42,581 bases of DNA. It comes from Bacteroidales bacterium UBA4179. Lineage in GTDB: Bacteria; Bacteroidota; Bacteroidia; Bacteroidales; Dysgonomonadaceae. A program made the position numbers and the translations under genes. Below are positions 6,782 through 15,572 of the stretch, piece by piece. Under the pieces are notes generated by a model. It saw only the letters and a program-made list of their open reading frames with translations, was not told the origin of the DNA and searched no databases. Every line of letters starts with the position of its first letter. The first letter of the stretch is position 1. The stretch lies in contig DFUT01000028.1 of NCBI GenBank assembly GCA_002381125.1, positions 1-42,581 on the forward strand, in the 5' to 3' direction.

Positions 6782-8059
6782 CTACAGTTTTTTCAGTGCC
6801 TCATCCAAGTCGGCTTTAATGTCTTCGATATTTTCGATACCGAGCGATAGGCGAAGCATATTGGGGTATACCCCTGAGGCAATTTTTGCTTCATCGGGAA
6901 GTTGTTCATGCGTTGTGCTTGCCGGATGCACAATGAGGGTTTTTGCATCGCCCACATTGGCCAAATGGCTGATAAGCGACAGATTATCGATCAGTTTGGC
7001 CGTTTGTTTCACATCGCCTTTCACAAAGAAGGAAAGCACTCCGCCAAAGCCGTTGTTTTTGAGATATTTTTTTGCCAATGCGTGGTATTTGCTGCTTTCC
7101 AATCCCGGATAATTCACTTTTTCAACTTTCGGGTGTTTTTCCAACCAGCGGGCAATTTCCAACGCATTGGCATTGGTACGTTCGGCACGAAGCGAGAGCG
7201 TCTCCAATCCGATAAGCAACATAAAGGAGTTAAACGGACTGATCGAGGGACCAAAATCGCGCAGTCCTTCTACGCGGGCACGAACGGCATAAGCCGTATT
7301 GCCGAATGTTTCCCAGAAGTTCAATCCGTGATAACCCTCGGAAGGTTCGCTGAACATCGGATATTTGCCGTTGCCCCAGTTGAAGTTTCCGCCATCGATA
7401 ACAATTCCGCCCATCGAAGTGCCGTGTCCTCCAATCCATTTTGTGGCAGAGTGTATCACTACGTTAACTCCCCAATCGATGGGATTAAATAAAAAACCGC
7501 CCTGACCAAAAGTGTTATCCATGATCACGGCAATCTCGTGTTTGCGAGCCAGTGCCACAATGGCTTCCACGTCGGGGATGTTGTATTCGGGATTTCCGAT
7601 CATCTCGAGATAGATGGCTTTTGTATTGTTGTCGATGAGGCTTGCAATGCTGCTCACGTTATCGCCATCGGCAAAACGCACTTCAATGCCGAGTCGGGCA
7701 AGCGATACCTTGAAAAGATTATAGGTACCTCCGTAGAGATAGGATGTGGAAACAATATTGTCGCCCGCCGAAGCCAGATTGGTAATGGAGATGAATTCTG
7801 CGGCTTGCCCCGATGAGGTAGCAACAGCAGCCACGCCGTTTTCGAGTGCTGCCATTCGTTTTTCGAAAACCTCGGTAGTGGGGTTGTTCATGCGGGTATA
7901 TATATTACCGTCTTCTTTTAGTGAAAAAAGATCGGCGCCGTGTTGGGCATTTTTGAACAAATAGGCTGTGGTTTGATAAATGGGCACAGCTCTTGATCCG
8001 GTTGAATCGGGTTCGTGTCCTGCATGTACTTGCAGGGTATCGAAATGTAATTTCTTCAT
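6782..8059 (-). CDS. metY: O-acetylhomoserine sulfhydrylase (aminocarboxypropyltransferase)
   Basis: 425-residue PLP enzyme of the Cys/Met metabolism family. It condenses O-acetylhomoserine with sulfide to homocysteine, and possibly O-acetylserine to cysteine. The PLP lysine is K207 in HSATKWIGGHG; D181 in MDNTF should pair with the pyridine nitrogen. The N terminus (FDTLQVHAGHEPD) and the length of about 425 are typical of O-acetylhomoserine sulfhydrylases, which are longer than MetB/MetC. With metF further along the window it fits methionine synthesis. The ATG at 8059 follows a good promoter candidate, and the ROK gene ends 71 nt upstream on the same strand. No terminator is clear in the downstream island. 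Confidence 0.93.
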   Translation of the reverse strand: MKKLHFDTLQVHAGHEPDSTGSRAVPIYQTTAYLFKNAQHGADLFSLKEDGNIYTRMNNPTTEVFEKRMAALENGVAAVATSSGQAAEFISITNLASAGDNIVSTSYLYGGTYNLFKVSLARLGIEVRFADGDNVSSIASLIDNNTKAIYLEMIGNPEYNIPDVEAIVALARKHEIAVIMDNTFGQGGFLFNPIDWGVNVVIHSATKWIGGHGTSMGGIVIDGGNFNWGNGKYPMFSEPSEGYHGLNFWETFGNTAYAVRARVEGLRDFGPSISPFNSFMLLIGLETLSLRAERTNANALEIARWLEKHPKVEKVNYPGLESSKYHALAKKYLKNNGFGGVLSFFVKGDVKQTAKLIDNLSLISHLANVGDAKTLIVHPASTTHEQLPDEAKIASGVYPNMLRLSLGIENIEDIKADLDEALKKL

Positions 8060-8090
8060 TTATTTAAAATTAAATTCAAACACTGATTTG

Positions 8091-8121
8091 CAAAGGAAAA
8101 AATTTTCTTGCTGATAACAAA
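8091..8121 (-). promoter_or_regulatory. Putative promoter of the sulfhydrylase gene
   Basis: Minus strand: TTTG (8118-8121), exactly 19-nt spacer, TTCCTTTG (8091-8098), one mismatch to TAnnTTTG. The leader to the ATG would be about 25 nt. It supports transcription separate from the ROK gene. Confidence 0.5.
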
Positions 8122-8130
8122 AAAGCATGC

Positions 8131-9336
8131 TTATTGTTCGAATAATCGGCTTCGTGCAATCATGCAAGCACCTATTATACCGGCTTTTTGTTTCAGTTTT
8201 GAGCTTACGATGCGTGTATCTTTGTTTACCAATCCCAACGAATATTTTCTTACCGAACTGCGAATGGGGAGCATGATAAACCCTTCGGTTTGAGAAACTT
8301 GACCGCCTATTACAACCAGTTCGGGATTAAAGATATTGATGAGTCCCGCAATGTATCTGCCCAATTTATATCCTACTTCTTCAATAATTTCGATACACAA
8401 CGGGTCTTCCATATTGGTGGCATCGATGATATCGGTAAGGGTAAGATCGTTCAAATCCTTCACTTTTTCGGTAAGAATAGACGATTCGCCGTTTTTAATT
8501 CTTTCCAACACCATTCGGTGAATGGCAATTCCGGCGGTTTCGGTTTCCAGGCATCCTTTTTTTCCGCAATGGCAAAGAATTTCGTTGTCGAATGCGGGGA
8601 AGTGTCCAAATTCTCCCGAAAACCCCGATTTTCCGTAATATAATTTTCCGTCGATAATGATGCCAATGCCCAGCCCCCAACTTATATTGATAAAGATTAC
8701 TTGTTTTTCTCCTTCAACAACTCCCTTCATATATTCGCCATAGGCCATTGCTCTGGTGTCGTTATCAATCCCTACCTTAAAATTGAGTTTTTTGGAGAGG
8801 ATTTCGGTAACGGGTTGTTCGCTGAAATAAAAACTGCTGTAACTGTATCCCGATTCGGGATTTACACGTCCCGAAATATTCAAGTTGATACTGTAGATTT
8901 TTTCTTTGAGTTCGCCCGTTTGATCAAGGAAGTTCTGAATATGATTGCACAACGTGTCGAATGCTTCGGATGTGTTCTCATAGATAAAGGGGATACCCAT
9001 TTGACTTTGTACGATATCGCCTTTAAAATCCATCAGCGCAATATTCAAATGATGTCGGGTCATGTCTACCCCCACAAAATAGACGGAAGTGGGATTTAAT
9101 CCGTAAACACTGGGATAACGCCCACCTGAAGTTTGCATCTTGCCGTATTCGCAAATTAATCCTTGTTCTATCAATTCCCCAATGAATTTGGTGACGGTCG
9201 GTACACTCAAATCCAATTCTTTGGATAGTTCCGAAATGGTATCGTTGCCATTTGCTATGAAATGGTTGATGATATCTTTTTTTATCTGAACATTTTTGGG
9301 GTTCTTCTCGCTGCTTATAAAAAAATTCTTAGCCAT
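8131..9336 (-). CDS. ROK-family transcriptional regulator (NagC/XylR type)
   Basis: 401-residue protein with an N-terminal winged helix-turn-helix (about 15-75; DTISELSKELDLSVPTVTKFIGEL) and a C-terminal ROK sugar-kinase-like domain. The zinc motif CHCGKKGCLE is intact, and the glycine-rich phosphate loop segment (VGVDMTRHHLNIALMD) is also present. The HTH marks it as a repressor or activator that senses a sugar or sugar phosphate, not a plain glucokinase. The effector is unknown. It is divergent from hppA, with 218 nt between starts, so it may control itself or hppA, though a pyrophosphatase is an unusual ROK target. No carbohydrate operon adjoins it, so the real targets may be elsewhere. 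Confidence 0.9.
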   Translation of the reverse strand: MAKNFFISSEKNPKNVQIKKDIINHFIANGNDTISELSKELDLSVPTVTKFIGELIEQGLICEYGKMQTSGGRYPSVYGLNPTSVYFVGVDMTRHHLNIALMDFKGDIVQSQMGIPFIYENTSEAFDTLCNHIQNFLDQTGELKEKIYSINLNISGRVNPESGYSYSSFYFSEQPVTEILSKKLNFKVGIDNDTRAMAYGEYMKGVVEGEKQVIFINISWGLGIGIIIDGKLYYGKSGFSGEFGHFPAFDNEILCHCGKKGCLETETAGIAIHRMVLERIKNGESSILTEKVKDLNDLTLTDIIDATNMEDPLCIEIIEEVGYKLGRYIAGLINIFNPELVVIGGQVSQTEGFIMLPIRSSVRKYSLGLVNKDTRIVSSKLKQKAGIIGACMIARSRLFEQ

Positions 9337-9420
9337 AGTTAGATTGAATTTTAATCATTTTATGAATGATTTGTCGGTTATCGAAAATATATAAAAATAA
9401 TAAATATCGGGATACAAAAC

Positions 9421-9428
9421 CAAAGGTA
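9421..9428 (-). promoter_or_regulatory. Putative -7 element for the ROK regulator gene
   Basis: TACCTTTG on the minus strand, a full consensus match 84 nt upstream of the ATG at 9336. No matching TTTG is seen at -33. On the plus strand, CAACTTTG at 9493-9500 is a one-mismatch candidate for hppA. Confidence 0.35.
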
Positions 9429-9554
9429 TCGGTTTTTACTTTTCATTCTTCGTAATTCTTTAAATTTATGCATAATTTTGAATTATTTTATGCAACTTTG
9501 CAGTTGATTTTGATTTATTGGTAAGCTAACATACATTTTTTTATCTAAAACATC

Positions 9555-11765
9555 ATGTCTATGAATTATTTTTATCTTGTTCCGGCAGCTTCCTTGTTTG
9601 CGTTAGGATTTGCTTATTATTTTTATAAAAGGATGATGCGCGAAAGCGAAGGAACGGAAAAAATGAAAACCATTGCCCAATATGTTCGTGAAGGTGCAAT
9701 GTCGTATCTCAAGCAGCAATATAAAGTAGTAGCCATCGTTTTTGCTGTATTGGTTGTTGTTTTTTCTGTAATGGCTTATTTTGGATTACAGAACAATTGG
9801 GTTCCGTTTGCCTTTCTGACCGGAGGTTTTTTTTCCGGATTGGCGGGTTTTTTCGGAATGAAAACGGCTACATATGCTTCGGCTCGTACGGCAAATGCAG
9901 CGAGGCAATCGTTAAACAAAGGGTTGCAGATTGCTTTTCGTTCGGGAGCCGTGATGGGGCTTGTGGTAGTTGGGCTTGCCCTGTTGGATATTTCGTTGTG
10001 GTATCTTATTCTCGATTATTTTGTAGAGGATGCCGATACGGGGCATAAACTCATCATGATCACCACCACCATGCTTACTTTTGGGATGGGTGCTTCCACG
10101 CAAGCGTTGTTTGCCCGTGTAGGTGGTGGCATTTATACGAAGGCTGCCGACGTGGGTGCCGATTTGGTAGGTAAAGTGGAAGCAGGCATCCCTGAAGATG
10201 ATCCCCGAAATCCGGCAACCATTGCCGATAATGTGGGCGATAACGTGGGCGATGTGGCCGGTATGGGTGCCGACCTGTATGAATCGTACTGCGGATCCAT
10301 TCTTTCCACGGCTGCTCTGGGCGCATCGGCTTTTATTGCAAATCCCGAAATGCAGCAAAAAGCGGTGTTTGCCCCGATGATTATTGCGGCGATCGGCGTT
10401 TTTTTGTCTATTTTGGGTATTTTTTTGGTGAGAACCAAGGAAGAAGCCGACATGAAGATGCTGATGAAGGCCTTAAACAGGGGGGTGAATACCAGTGCTT
10501 TTTTCATTGCCGTTTTCACATTTGTAATTTTGTATTTACTCGGATTCGAAAATTGGATAGGGTTGTCTTTTTCCGTTATTGCCGGATTATTGGCAGGTAT
10601 AATCATTGGACAGGGTACGGAATATTTTACTTCTCACTCGTTTAAACCGACACGAAACATTGCCCAAAGTGCCCAGACAGGTCCTGCCACGGTGATTATC
10701 TCCGGCATGGGTTCGGGGATGATTTCGACGGTTATTCCGGTTGTTTCCATTGTTTTTGCCATTCTTATTTCTTATTTGAGTCCTATTGGATTTGATATAA
10801 AGAACATGCTTTCGGGCGAAAACATAAGCATGGGATTATACGGCATTGCCATTGCAGCCGTCGGCATGTTGTCCACCTTGGGAATCACGCTTGCTACCGA
10901 TGCATACGGTCCCATTGCCGATAATGCCGGAGGAAATGCAGAAATGTGTGGTTTGGACCCCGAGGTACGTAAACGTACGGATGCGCTTGATGCATTGGGC
11001 AATACCACAGCGGCTACCGGTAAAGGGTTTGCCATTGGTTCTGCTGCATTGACGGCACTGGCACTACTGGCTTCTTATATGGAAGAGATCAGAATCGGAT
11101 TGTTGCGATTGGGCGATACGGTGCTCGAATTTGCCGACGGCAACACGGTTGAGGTCGCAAAAGCGAGTTTGATCGATTTTGTGAATTATTTTCAGATTAC
11201 CTTGATGAATCCCAAAGTTTTGAGCGGAATTTTTATCGGGTCGATGATGGCGTTTTTGTTTTGCGGACTTACCATGAATGCCGTGGGGCGTGCCGCGCAA
11301 AAGATGGTTGACGAGGTCCGTCGTCAGTTTAAAGAAATAAAAGGCATTCTTACCGGAGAAGCCGTTCCCGATTATGCCCGATGTGTTTCCATCTCTACCA
11401 AGGGAGCTCAGCAGGAAATGCTGCTACCATCGTTGCTCGCCATTATTGTTCCTGTTTTAGCCGGTGTAACGTTGGGAGTTCCCGGCGTGATGGGACTATT
11501 GGCCGGAGGGCTCGGTACAGGGTTTGTGTTGGCCGTTTTTATGGCCAATGCGGGAGGTGCATGGGATAATGCCAAGAAATACATCGAAGAAGGCAATCTT
11601 GGAGGGAAAGGAAGCGATGCCCACAAGGCTGCCGTGGTAGGCGATACCGTTGGCGATCCTTTTAAAGACACCTCAGGTCCTTCGTTGAATATTCTGATCA
11701 AACTTATGAGCATGGTTTCCATTGTTATGGCCGGCTTGACCGTTTCTTGGAGTTTGTTGGGATAA
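9555..11765 (+). CDS. hppA: Membrane-bound ion-pumping pyrophosphatase HppA
   Basis: 736-residue polytopic membrane protein. It hydrolyses cytoplasmic PPi and pumps H+ and/or Na+ across the inner membrane, recovering energy from biosynthetic PPi. All substrate-site motifs are intact: DDPRNPATIADNVGDNVGD with GMGADLYESY, TDAYGPIADNAGGNAEMC, and VGDTVGDPFKDTSGPSLNI. In GNTTAATGKGFAIG, alanine occupies the position that is Lys in K+-independent enzymes, which points to the K+-dependent subfamily. Members from Bacteroidota relatives include Na+ and dual Na+/H+ pumps, but the ion cannot be settled here. The start is an ATG in MSMNYFY; the second ATG two codons on is also possible. It stands alone, divergent from the ROK gene. 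Confidence 0.96.
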   Translation: MSMNYFYLVPAASLFALGFAYYFYKRMMRESEGTEKMKTIAQYVREGAMSYLKQQYKVVAIVFAVLVVVFSVMAYFGLQNNWVPFAFLTGGFFSGLAGFFGMKTATYASARTANAARQSLNKGLQIAFRSGAVMGLVVVGLALLDISLWYLILDYFVEDADTGHKLIMITTTMLTFGMGASTQALFARVGGGIYTKAADVGADLVGKVEAGIPEDDPRNPATIADNVGDNVGDVAGMGADLYESYCGSILSTAALGASAFIANPEMQQKAVFAPMIIAAIGVFLSILGIFLVRTKEEADMKMLMKALNRGVNTSAFFIAVFTFVILYLLGFENWIGLSFSVIAGLLAGIIIGQGTEYFTSHSFKPTRNIAQSAQTGPATVIISGMGSGMISTVIPVVSIVFAILISYLSPIGFDIKNMLSGENISMGLYGIAIAAVGMLSTLGITLATDAYGPIADNAGGNAEMCGLDPEVRKRTDALDALGNTTAATGKGFAIGSAALTALALLASYMEEIRIGLLRLGDTVLEFADGNTVEVAKASLIDFVNYFQITLMNPKVLSGIFIGSMMAFLFCGLTMNAVGRAAQKMVDEVRRQFKEIKGILTGEAVPDYARCVSISTKGAQQEMLLPSLLAIIVPVLAGVTLGVPGVMGLLAGGLGTGFVLAVFMANAGGAWDNAKKYIEEGNLGGKGSDAHKAAVVGDTVGDPFKDTSGPSLNILIKLMSMVSIVMAGLTVSWSLLG

Positions 11766-11799
11766 AACCGTTTCCCCGTTTTAGGGTTTTAAATAAAAG

Positions 11800-11835
11800 G
11801 AGAGGGTACTCAAAATTCGTATTGAGTACCCTCTC
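11800..11835 (-). terminator. Intrinsic terminator of mdh in the hppA-mdh convergent gap
   Basis: Perfect 14-bp stem (GAGAGGGTACTCAA / TTGAGTACCCTCTC) with an 8-nt loop, 28 nt after the mdh stop. On the minus strand it is followed by CTTTTATTT, a U-tract. On the plus strand no T-run follows, so it should stop mdh transcripts best and hppA less well. Confidence 0.85.
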
Positions 11836-11863
11836 TGTGGTAATTGATGATTATTTATTGCGA

Positions 11864-12862
11864 CTACAAGTACGGATTAAGTGTATGCCATTGATCAATG
11901 GGCGGTATAACTCCCATTTCAATAACTTCGTCGCGTAAATTTTGCAAGTGTTCATAACTTTTCTTCAGTTCGGCCATTTCTTCTTCTGTCCCTTTGACTT
12001 CCTCATAAGTAACGCCGTCTTTGGTAATGGTTGTTTCCATCGCCATCACGATTTTTTCAAATCCGTATTTATTGACGTAGCAACCTGCCGGCCAACGGAA
12101 AGGTTCTCCGCCCATTGCTGCACGCATCATTTCGGCCGACACATAAGCCGGACTTTGGAATGATGAGCGTCCACGTAGTTTGATGATATTTGATCCGGCA
12201 TTGATTACGCGTTTTTTTATCTCTTCCCATTCTTCTCGGGGTAAATCCGGTGTCCCGATAAGATCGAGAAGTGGTGTACCGTCAATTTTTGCGGTCGAGG
12301 CAAAAACGGCCATTTCTTCTCCGTGTCCTCCGTATGTGCGGGCATTGGTAACCAAGTTTTGTTTTATGTTGAAATATTTGGCCAATTCACTTTGTAAACG
12401 TATACTGTCAAGAGCGGCAAGAGTGGTCAGTTGCGAAGGTTTCAATCCCGAGTGAATCAATGCTATCAGCCCGGTAATGTCTGTTGGGTTAAAAATTACG
12501 GAAAGATGCTTCAGGTCGGGGCAATATGTTTTAACGTCTTTACCCAACTGAGCGGCAATTTGCGCATTCCCTCGCAACAGCTCTTCGCGGGTCATTTTTA
12601 TTTTACGTGGAGCCCCTCCGGAAGAAACGATATATTTGGCATTGGTGAATGCTTCTTTTACATTCGTAGTAAAAGAGAATTCAATTTCGTCGAAACCGCA
12701 ATGACGCATTTCTTCATAAACTCCTTCTACTCCGGGTCCATAAACATCGTATAAACAAATATTGGAGGTAAGGCGCATCATGGCCGCCGTTTGTGCCATG
12801 TTTGATCCAATCATGCCGGCAGCTCCGACGATAGTTAATTTCTCGTTTGTCAGAAAACTCAT
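11864..12862 (-). CDS. mdh: Malate dehydrogenase
   Basis: 332-residue NAD-dependent lactate/malate dehydrogenase family enzyme interconverting malate and oxaloacetate in the cytoplasm. The Rossmann motif GAAGMIGS is at 13-20. Substrate arginines are expected at R86 (GGAPRK) and R92, with R155 in LDSIR, D152 and the catalytic H180 in YGGHGEE. The N-terminal variant and the ending (PPIDQWHTLNPYL) differ from E. coli-type MDH and resemble the form common in Bacteroidales. With the CoA-transferase it fits a fermentative succinate/propionate route (oxaloacetate to malate, fumarate, succinate). It is single-gene, with a strong terminator and a -7 candidate. Confidence 0.93.
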   Translation of the reverse strand: MSFLTNEKLTIVGAAGMIGSNMAQTAAMMRLTSNICLYDVYGPGVEGVYEEMRHCGFDEIEFSFTTNVKEAFTNAKYIVSSGGAPRKIKMTREELLRGNAQIAAQLGKDVKTYCPDLKHLSVIFNPTDITGLIALIHSGLKPSQLTTLAALDSIRLQSELAKYFNIKQNLVTNARTYGGHGEEMAVFASTAKIDGTPLLDLIGTPDLPREEWEEIKKRVINAGSNIIKLRGRSSFQSPAYVSAEMMRAAMGGEPFRWPAGCYVNKYGFEKIVMAMETTITKDGVTYEEVKGTEEEMAELKKSYEHLQNLRDEVIEMGVIPPIDQWHTLNPYL

Positions 12863-12908
12863 AGTGTGAAATTTTTATTTTATAGTTACTCCATTTTTTT
12901 TTAAATGG

Positions 12909-12916
12909 CAAAATTA
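12909..12916 (-). promoter_or_regulatory. Putative -7 element for mdh
   Basis: TAATTTTG on the minus strand matches TAnnTTTG, about 47 nt upstream of the mdh ATG. The -33 region is only TTTC-like (near 12936-12939), so the call is tentative. Confidence 0.35.
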
Positions 12917-12984
12917 CAAGATGTTCTTGAACTAACGAAAAAGATAAGGTAAATAATGCTTAAATAATGCGATTGAGGGTTGAA

Positions 12985-13016
12985 TTTGGTTAACTTCCGG
13001 ATATTTTCTACTTTTG
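12985..13016 (+). promoter_or_regulatory. Putative promoter of the carboxylesterase gene
   Basis: TTTG (12985-12988), 20-nt spacer, TACTTTTG (13009-13016): a full Bacteroidota-type match. The leader to the ATG at 13087 is about 65 nt. It may also drive era and der downstream. Confidence 0.6.
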
Positions 13017-13086
13017 TATTGCCAAAGACTAATGCCCGAATGATATAAAATACTAAATCAATCATTTTTTAATATAGACGATTTCG

Positions 13087-14658
13087 ATGAAAAAAACAGT
13101 TTTAGTCATGGTGCTTTTCGGTTTGCTTTTGAAAGGTTACGCTCAAGAGAAGCACGACACCGTTTTTGTTCGTTCCAATACCGAAAATGGCGTTATTGAA
13201 GGATTTGAAAGGGCCGGGGTTAAGATTTTCAGGGGCATTCCTTATGCTCAGCCACCGGTAGCAGAATTGCGTTGGAGAGAACCGCAACCCGTAAAAAATT
13301 GGGAGGGAGTTAGAAAAACAACGCACTTTGGTCCGCGTGCCATGCAATTGCCGATTTTTGGCGACATGCGTTTTCGTTCCAATGGAATGAGTGAAGATTG
13401 TCTGTATCTGAATGTGTGGACTCCTTCGAAAAACAATCGTGAAAAACTCCCCGTGTTGGTTTATTTCTATGGCGGCGGTTTCATTGCCGGAGATGGATCG
13501 GAATATCGCTATGACGGTGAAAGCATGGCCAGGCAAGGCATTGTAACGGTAACCATTAACTATCGGCTGGGTATATTCGGTTTTTTCAGTCATCCCGAGT
13601 TGACAAAAGAATCGCCTCACCGTGCTTCCGGAAATTACGGGCTGCTCGATCAGTCTGCCGCCTTGCAATGGGTGAAGCGCAATATTGCCCATTTTGGAGG
13701 CGATCCCGATAAAATCACTATTGGTGGAGAATCGGCCGGGTCGTATTCCGTGAGCGCTCAGATGGCATCGCCCTTGTCTCGAAACCTCATTGCCGGTGCC
13801 ATAGGAGAAAGCGGTTCGTTGTTGGGTTTCGGGGAAATGCTTTCTTTGTCGGAAGCCGAAAAAAAGGGACTTTTGTTCCAAAAGGCGGTAGGAGCCGAGA
13901 ATATTCGTGAATTACGCAATATATCGGCAGACCGGTTGCTGGAGATGACCAAACGAAGAGACATCCCTTCGTTTGGGGTTATTGTCGACGGTTATTTTTT
14001 TCCCGACAAACCGGAGACTATTTTTTTGAAAGGCGAACAAGCTCAAGTACCTTTGCTTGTAGGTTGGAATTCGATGGAAAGCAATTACAAAGCGATATTG
14101 GGAAATGAAGAAGTAACGGTAGAAAATTACGAAAAAGCTGTCAGGAAAAGATATCCCGACATTGCAGACGGATTATTGAAAGTCTACAAAGCCGATTCCG
14201 ATGATGAAGTGGCGCAGGTGGCTACCGATTTGGCAAGTGATATGTTTATCGGTTATGGTACATGGAATTGGTCGGATATTCACGCGAAAACCGGGAACAA
14301 AGAAGTTTACCGGTATTATTTCGTTCACCCCCGTCCGGGTTACAAAAACGCAAAAAACGACAACAACCTGTCGATAAAAGGGGCGACGCATTCTGCCGAA
14401 ATCGAATATGTATTGGGCAATTTACCGGTAAACGATGTTTATGATTGGCAATCGGAAGATTATTTCGTTTCGACCCTCTCGCAGCTGTTTTTTGCCCATT
14501 TCATCAAAACCGGCAATCCCAATGGGCTTGGCGTTCCGGTTTGGCTACCCGTTAAGCCGGATGAACCGGCAGATGTGATGATCATTGGCAAAAATCCTCG
14601 TCTGCAAAAAGAACAACACCGCGAACGGTATCTCTATTTAAGAAACATGCATTTTTAA
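13087..14658 (+). CDS. Secreted type-B carboxylesterase
   Basis: 523-residue alpha/beta-hydrolase of the carboxylesterase type-B family, hydrolysing carboxylic esters of unknown kind. A Sec signal peptide (MKKTVLVMVLFGLLLKGYAQ) suggests a periplasmic location. The family N-terminal signature is seen in FRGIPYAQPPVAELRW, the oxyanion hole in YFYGGGF, and the nucleophile elbow GGESAGS with S216. The catalytic His lies in the ATHSAEIEYVLG segment. The EDCLYLNVWTP signature is also present. It starts after its own promoter and ends 8 nt before era, so the essential GTPase genes probably share its transcript. No xylan- or pectin-degradation genes adjoin it, so the substrate cannot be inferred. Confidence 0.93.
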   Translation: MKKTVLVMVLFGLLLKGYAQEKHDTVFVRSNTENGVIEGFERAGVKIFRGIPYAQPPVAELRWREPQPVKNWEGVRKTTHFGPRAMQLPIFGDMRFRSNGMSEDCLYLNVWTPSKNNREKLPVLVYFYGGGFIAGDGSEYRYDGESMARQGIVTVTINYRLGIFGFFSHPELTKESPHRASGNYGLLDQSAALQWVKRNIAHFGGDPDKITIGGESAGSYSVSAQMASPLSRNLIAGAIGESGSLLGFGEMLSLSEAEKKGLLFQKAVGAENIRELRNISADRLLEMTKRRDIPSFGVIVDGYFFPDKPETIFLKGEQAQVPLLVGWNSMESNYKAILGNEEVTVENYEKAVRKRYPDIADGLLKVYKADSDDEVAQVATDLASDMFIGYGTWNWSDIHAKTGNKEVYRYYFVHPRPGYKNAKNDNNLSIKGATHSAEIEYVLGNLPVNDVYDWQSEDYFVSTLSQLFFAHFIKTGNPNGLGVPVWLPVKPDEPADVMIIGKNPRLQKEQHRERYLYLRNMHF

Positions 14659-14666
14659 TATATCGA

Positions 14667-15560
14667 ATGAAAGAAAAAGAACATCGATCGGGATTCGTCA
14701 ATATTGTCGGCAATCCCAATGTGGGCAAGTCCACCCTTATGAATCTGTTGGTAGGTGAAAAGCTTTCCATCATTACTTCGAAAGCGCAAACTACTCGGCA
14801 TCGCATCATCGGCATCGTCAATACGCCGGAATATCAGGTGGTGTATTCCGATACGCCGGGTGTGCTTCGTCCCAACTATAAACTGCAAGAGCAAATGTTG
14901 GCTTTTTCGCTTTCGGCTTTGGATGATGCCGATGTGTTGTTGTATGTTACCGATATGGTAGAAACGATCGACAAAAACGATGATTTTCTGCAGCGGGTGC
15001 GACGACTGGACATTCCTGTATTGTTGCTCATCAATAAGATTGATCTTACCAATCAATCGGACCTTGAAAAACGGGTTGATCAATGGCATGAATTGCTGCC
15101 TAATGCCGAAATTTATCCGATTTCGGCATTAAACGATTTCGGGATAGATGTAATTAAAAAACGAGTTGTGGAATTGTTGCCCGAGTCGCCTCCGTATTTC
15201 GAAAAAGACGCATTGACGGATAAGCCGGCACGTTTTTTCGTATCGGAGATTATTCGCGAGAAAGCGTTGATGCTGTACCGAAAAGAAATTCCCTATTCCT
15301 TGGAGGTGATCATCGAAGAATTCAAGGAAGAGGAAGATATCATTCGCATTCGTGCCGTCATATGGGTTGAACGCGAATCGCAAAAAGGCATCGTAATCGG
15401 ACGTAAAGGCGGAGCCTTGAAAAAGCTGGGAACGATGGCGCGGAAAGATATTGAACTTTTTTTCGGTAAGAAAGTTTACTTACAGCTTTTTGTAAAGGTT
15501 GAAAAAGATTGGAAAAACAACGACAGAATGCTGAGGGGATTAGGTTATAAATTGGATTAA
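14667..15560 (+). CDS. era: GTPase Era
   Basis: 297-residue ribosome-maturation GTPase that binds the 3' end of 16S rRNA during 30S assembly. The G domain carries G1 GNPNVGKS (15-22), G3 DTPG (62-65) and G4 NKID (123-126). The C-terminal KH domain (about 205-290) has the RNA-binding GIVIGRKGGALKKLG segment. Length and order are standard. It is 8 nt after the esterase gene and 12 nt before der, forming a GTPase pair devoted to ribosome biogenesis. Confidence 0.97.
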   Translation: MKEKEHRSGFVNIVGNPNVGKSTLMNLLVGEKLSIITSKAQTTRHRIIGIVNTPEYQVVYSDTPGVLRPNYKLQEQMLAFSLSALDDADVLLYVTDMVETIDKNDDFLQRVRRLDIPVLLLINKIDLTNQSDLEKRVDQWHELLPNAEIYPISALNDFGIDVIKKRVVELLPESPPYFEKDALTDKPARFFVSEIIREKALMLYRKEIPYSLEVIIEEFKEEEDIIRIRAVIWVERESQKGIVIGRKGGALKKLGTMARKDIELFFGKKVYLQLFVKVEKDWKNNDRMLRGLGYKLD

Positions 15561-15572
15561 AGGATCTTCCGC

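Noticed and set aside
6381..7112. Long plus-strand frame across the intergenic island and the end of the sulfhydrylase gene
   Set aside because: It is antisense to a firmly identified enzyme gene, and its product is Cys/Ser/Arg-rich without any family pattern.
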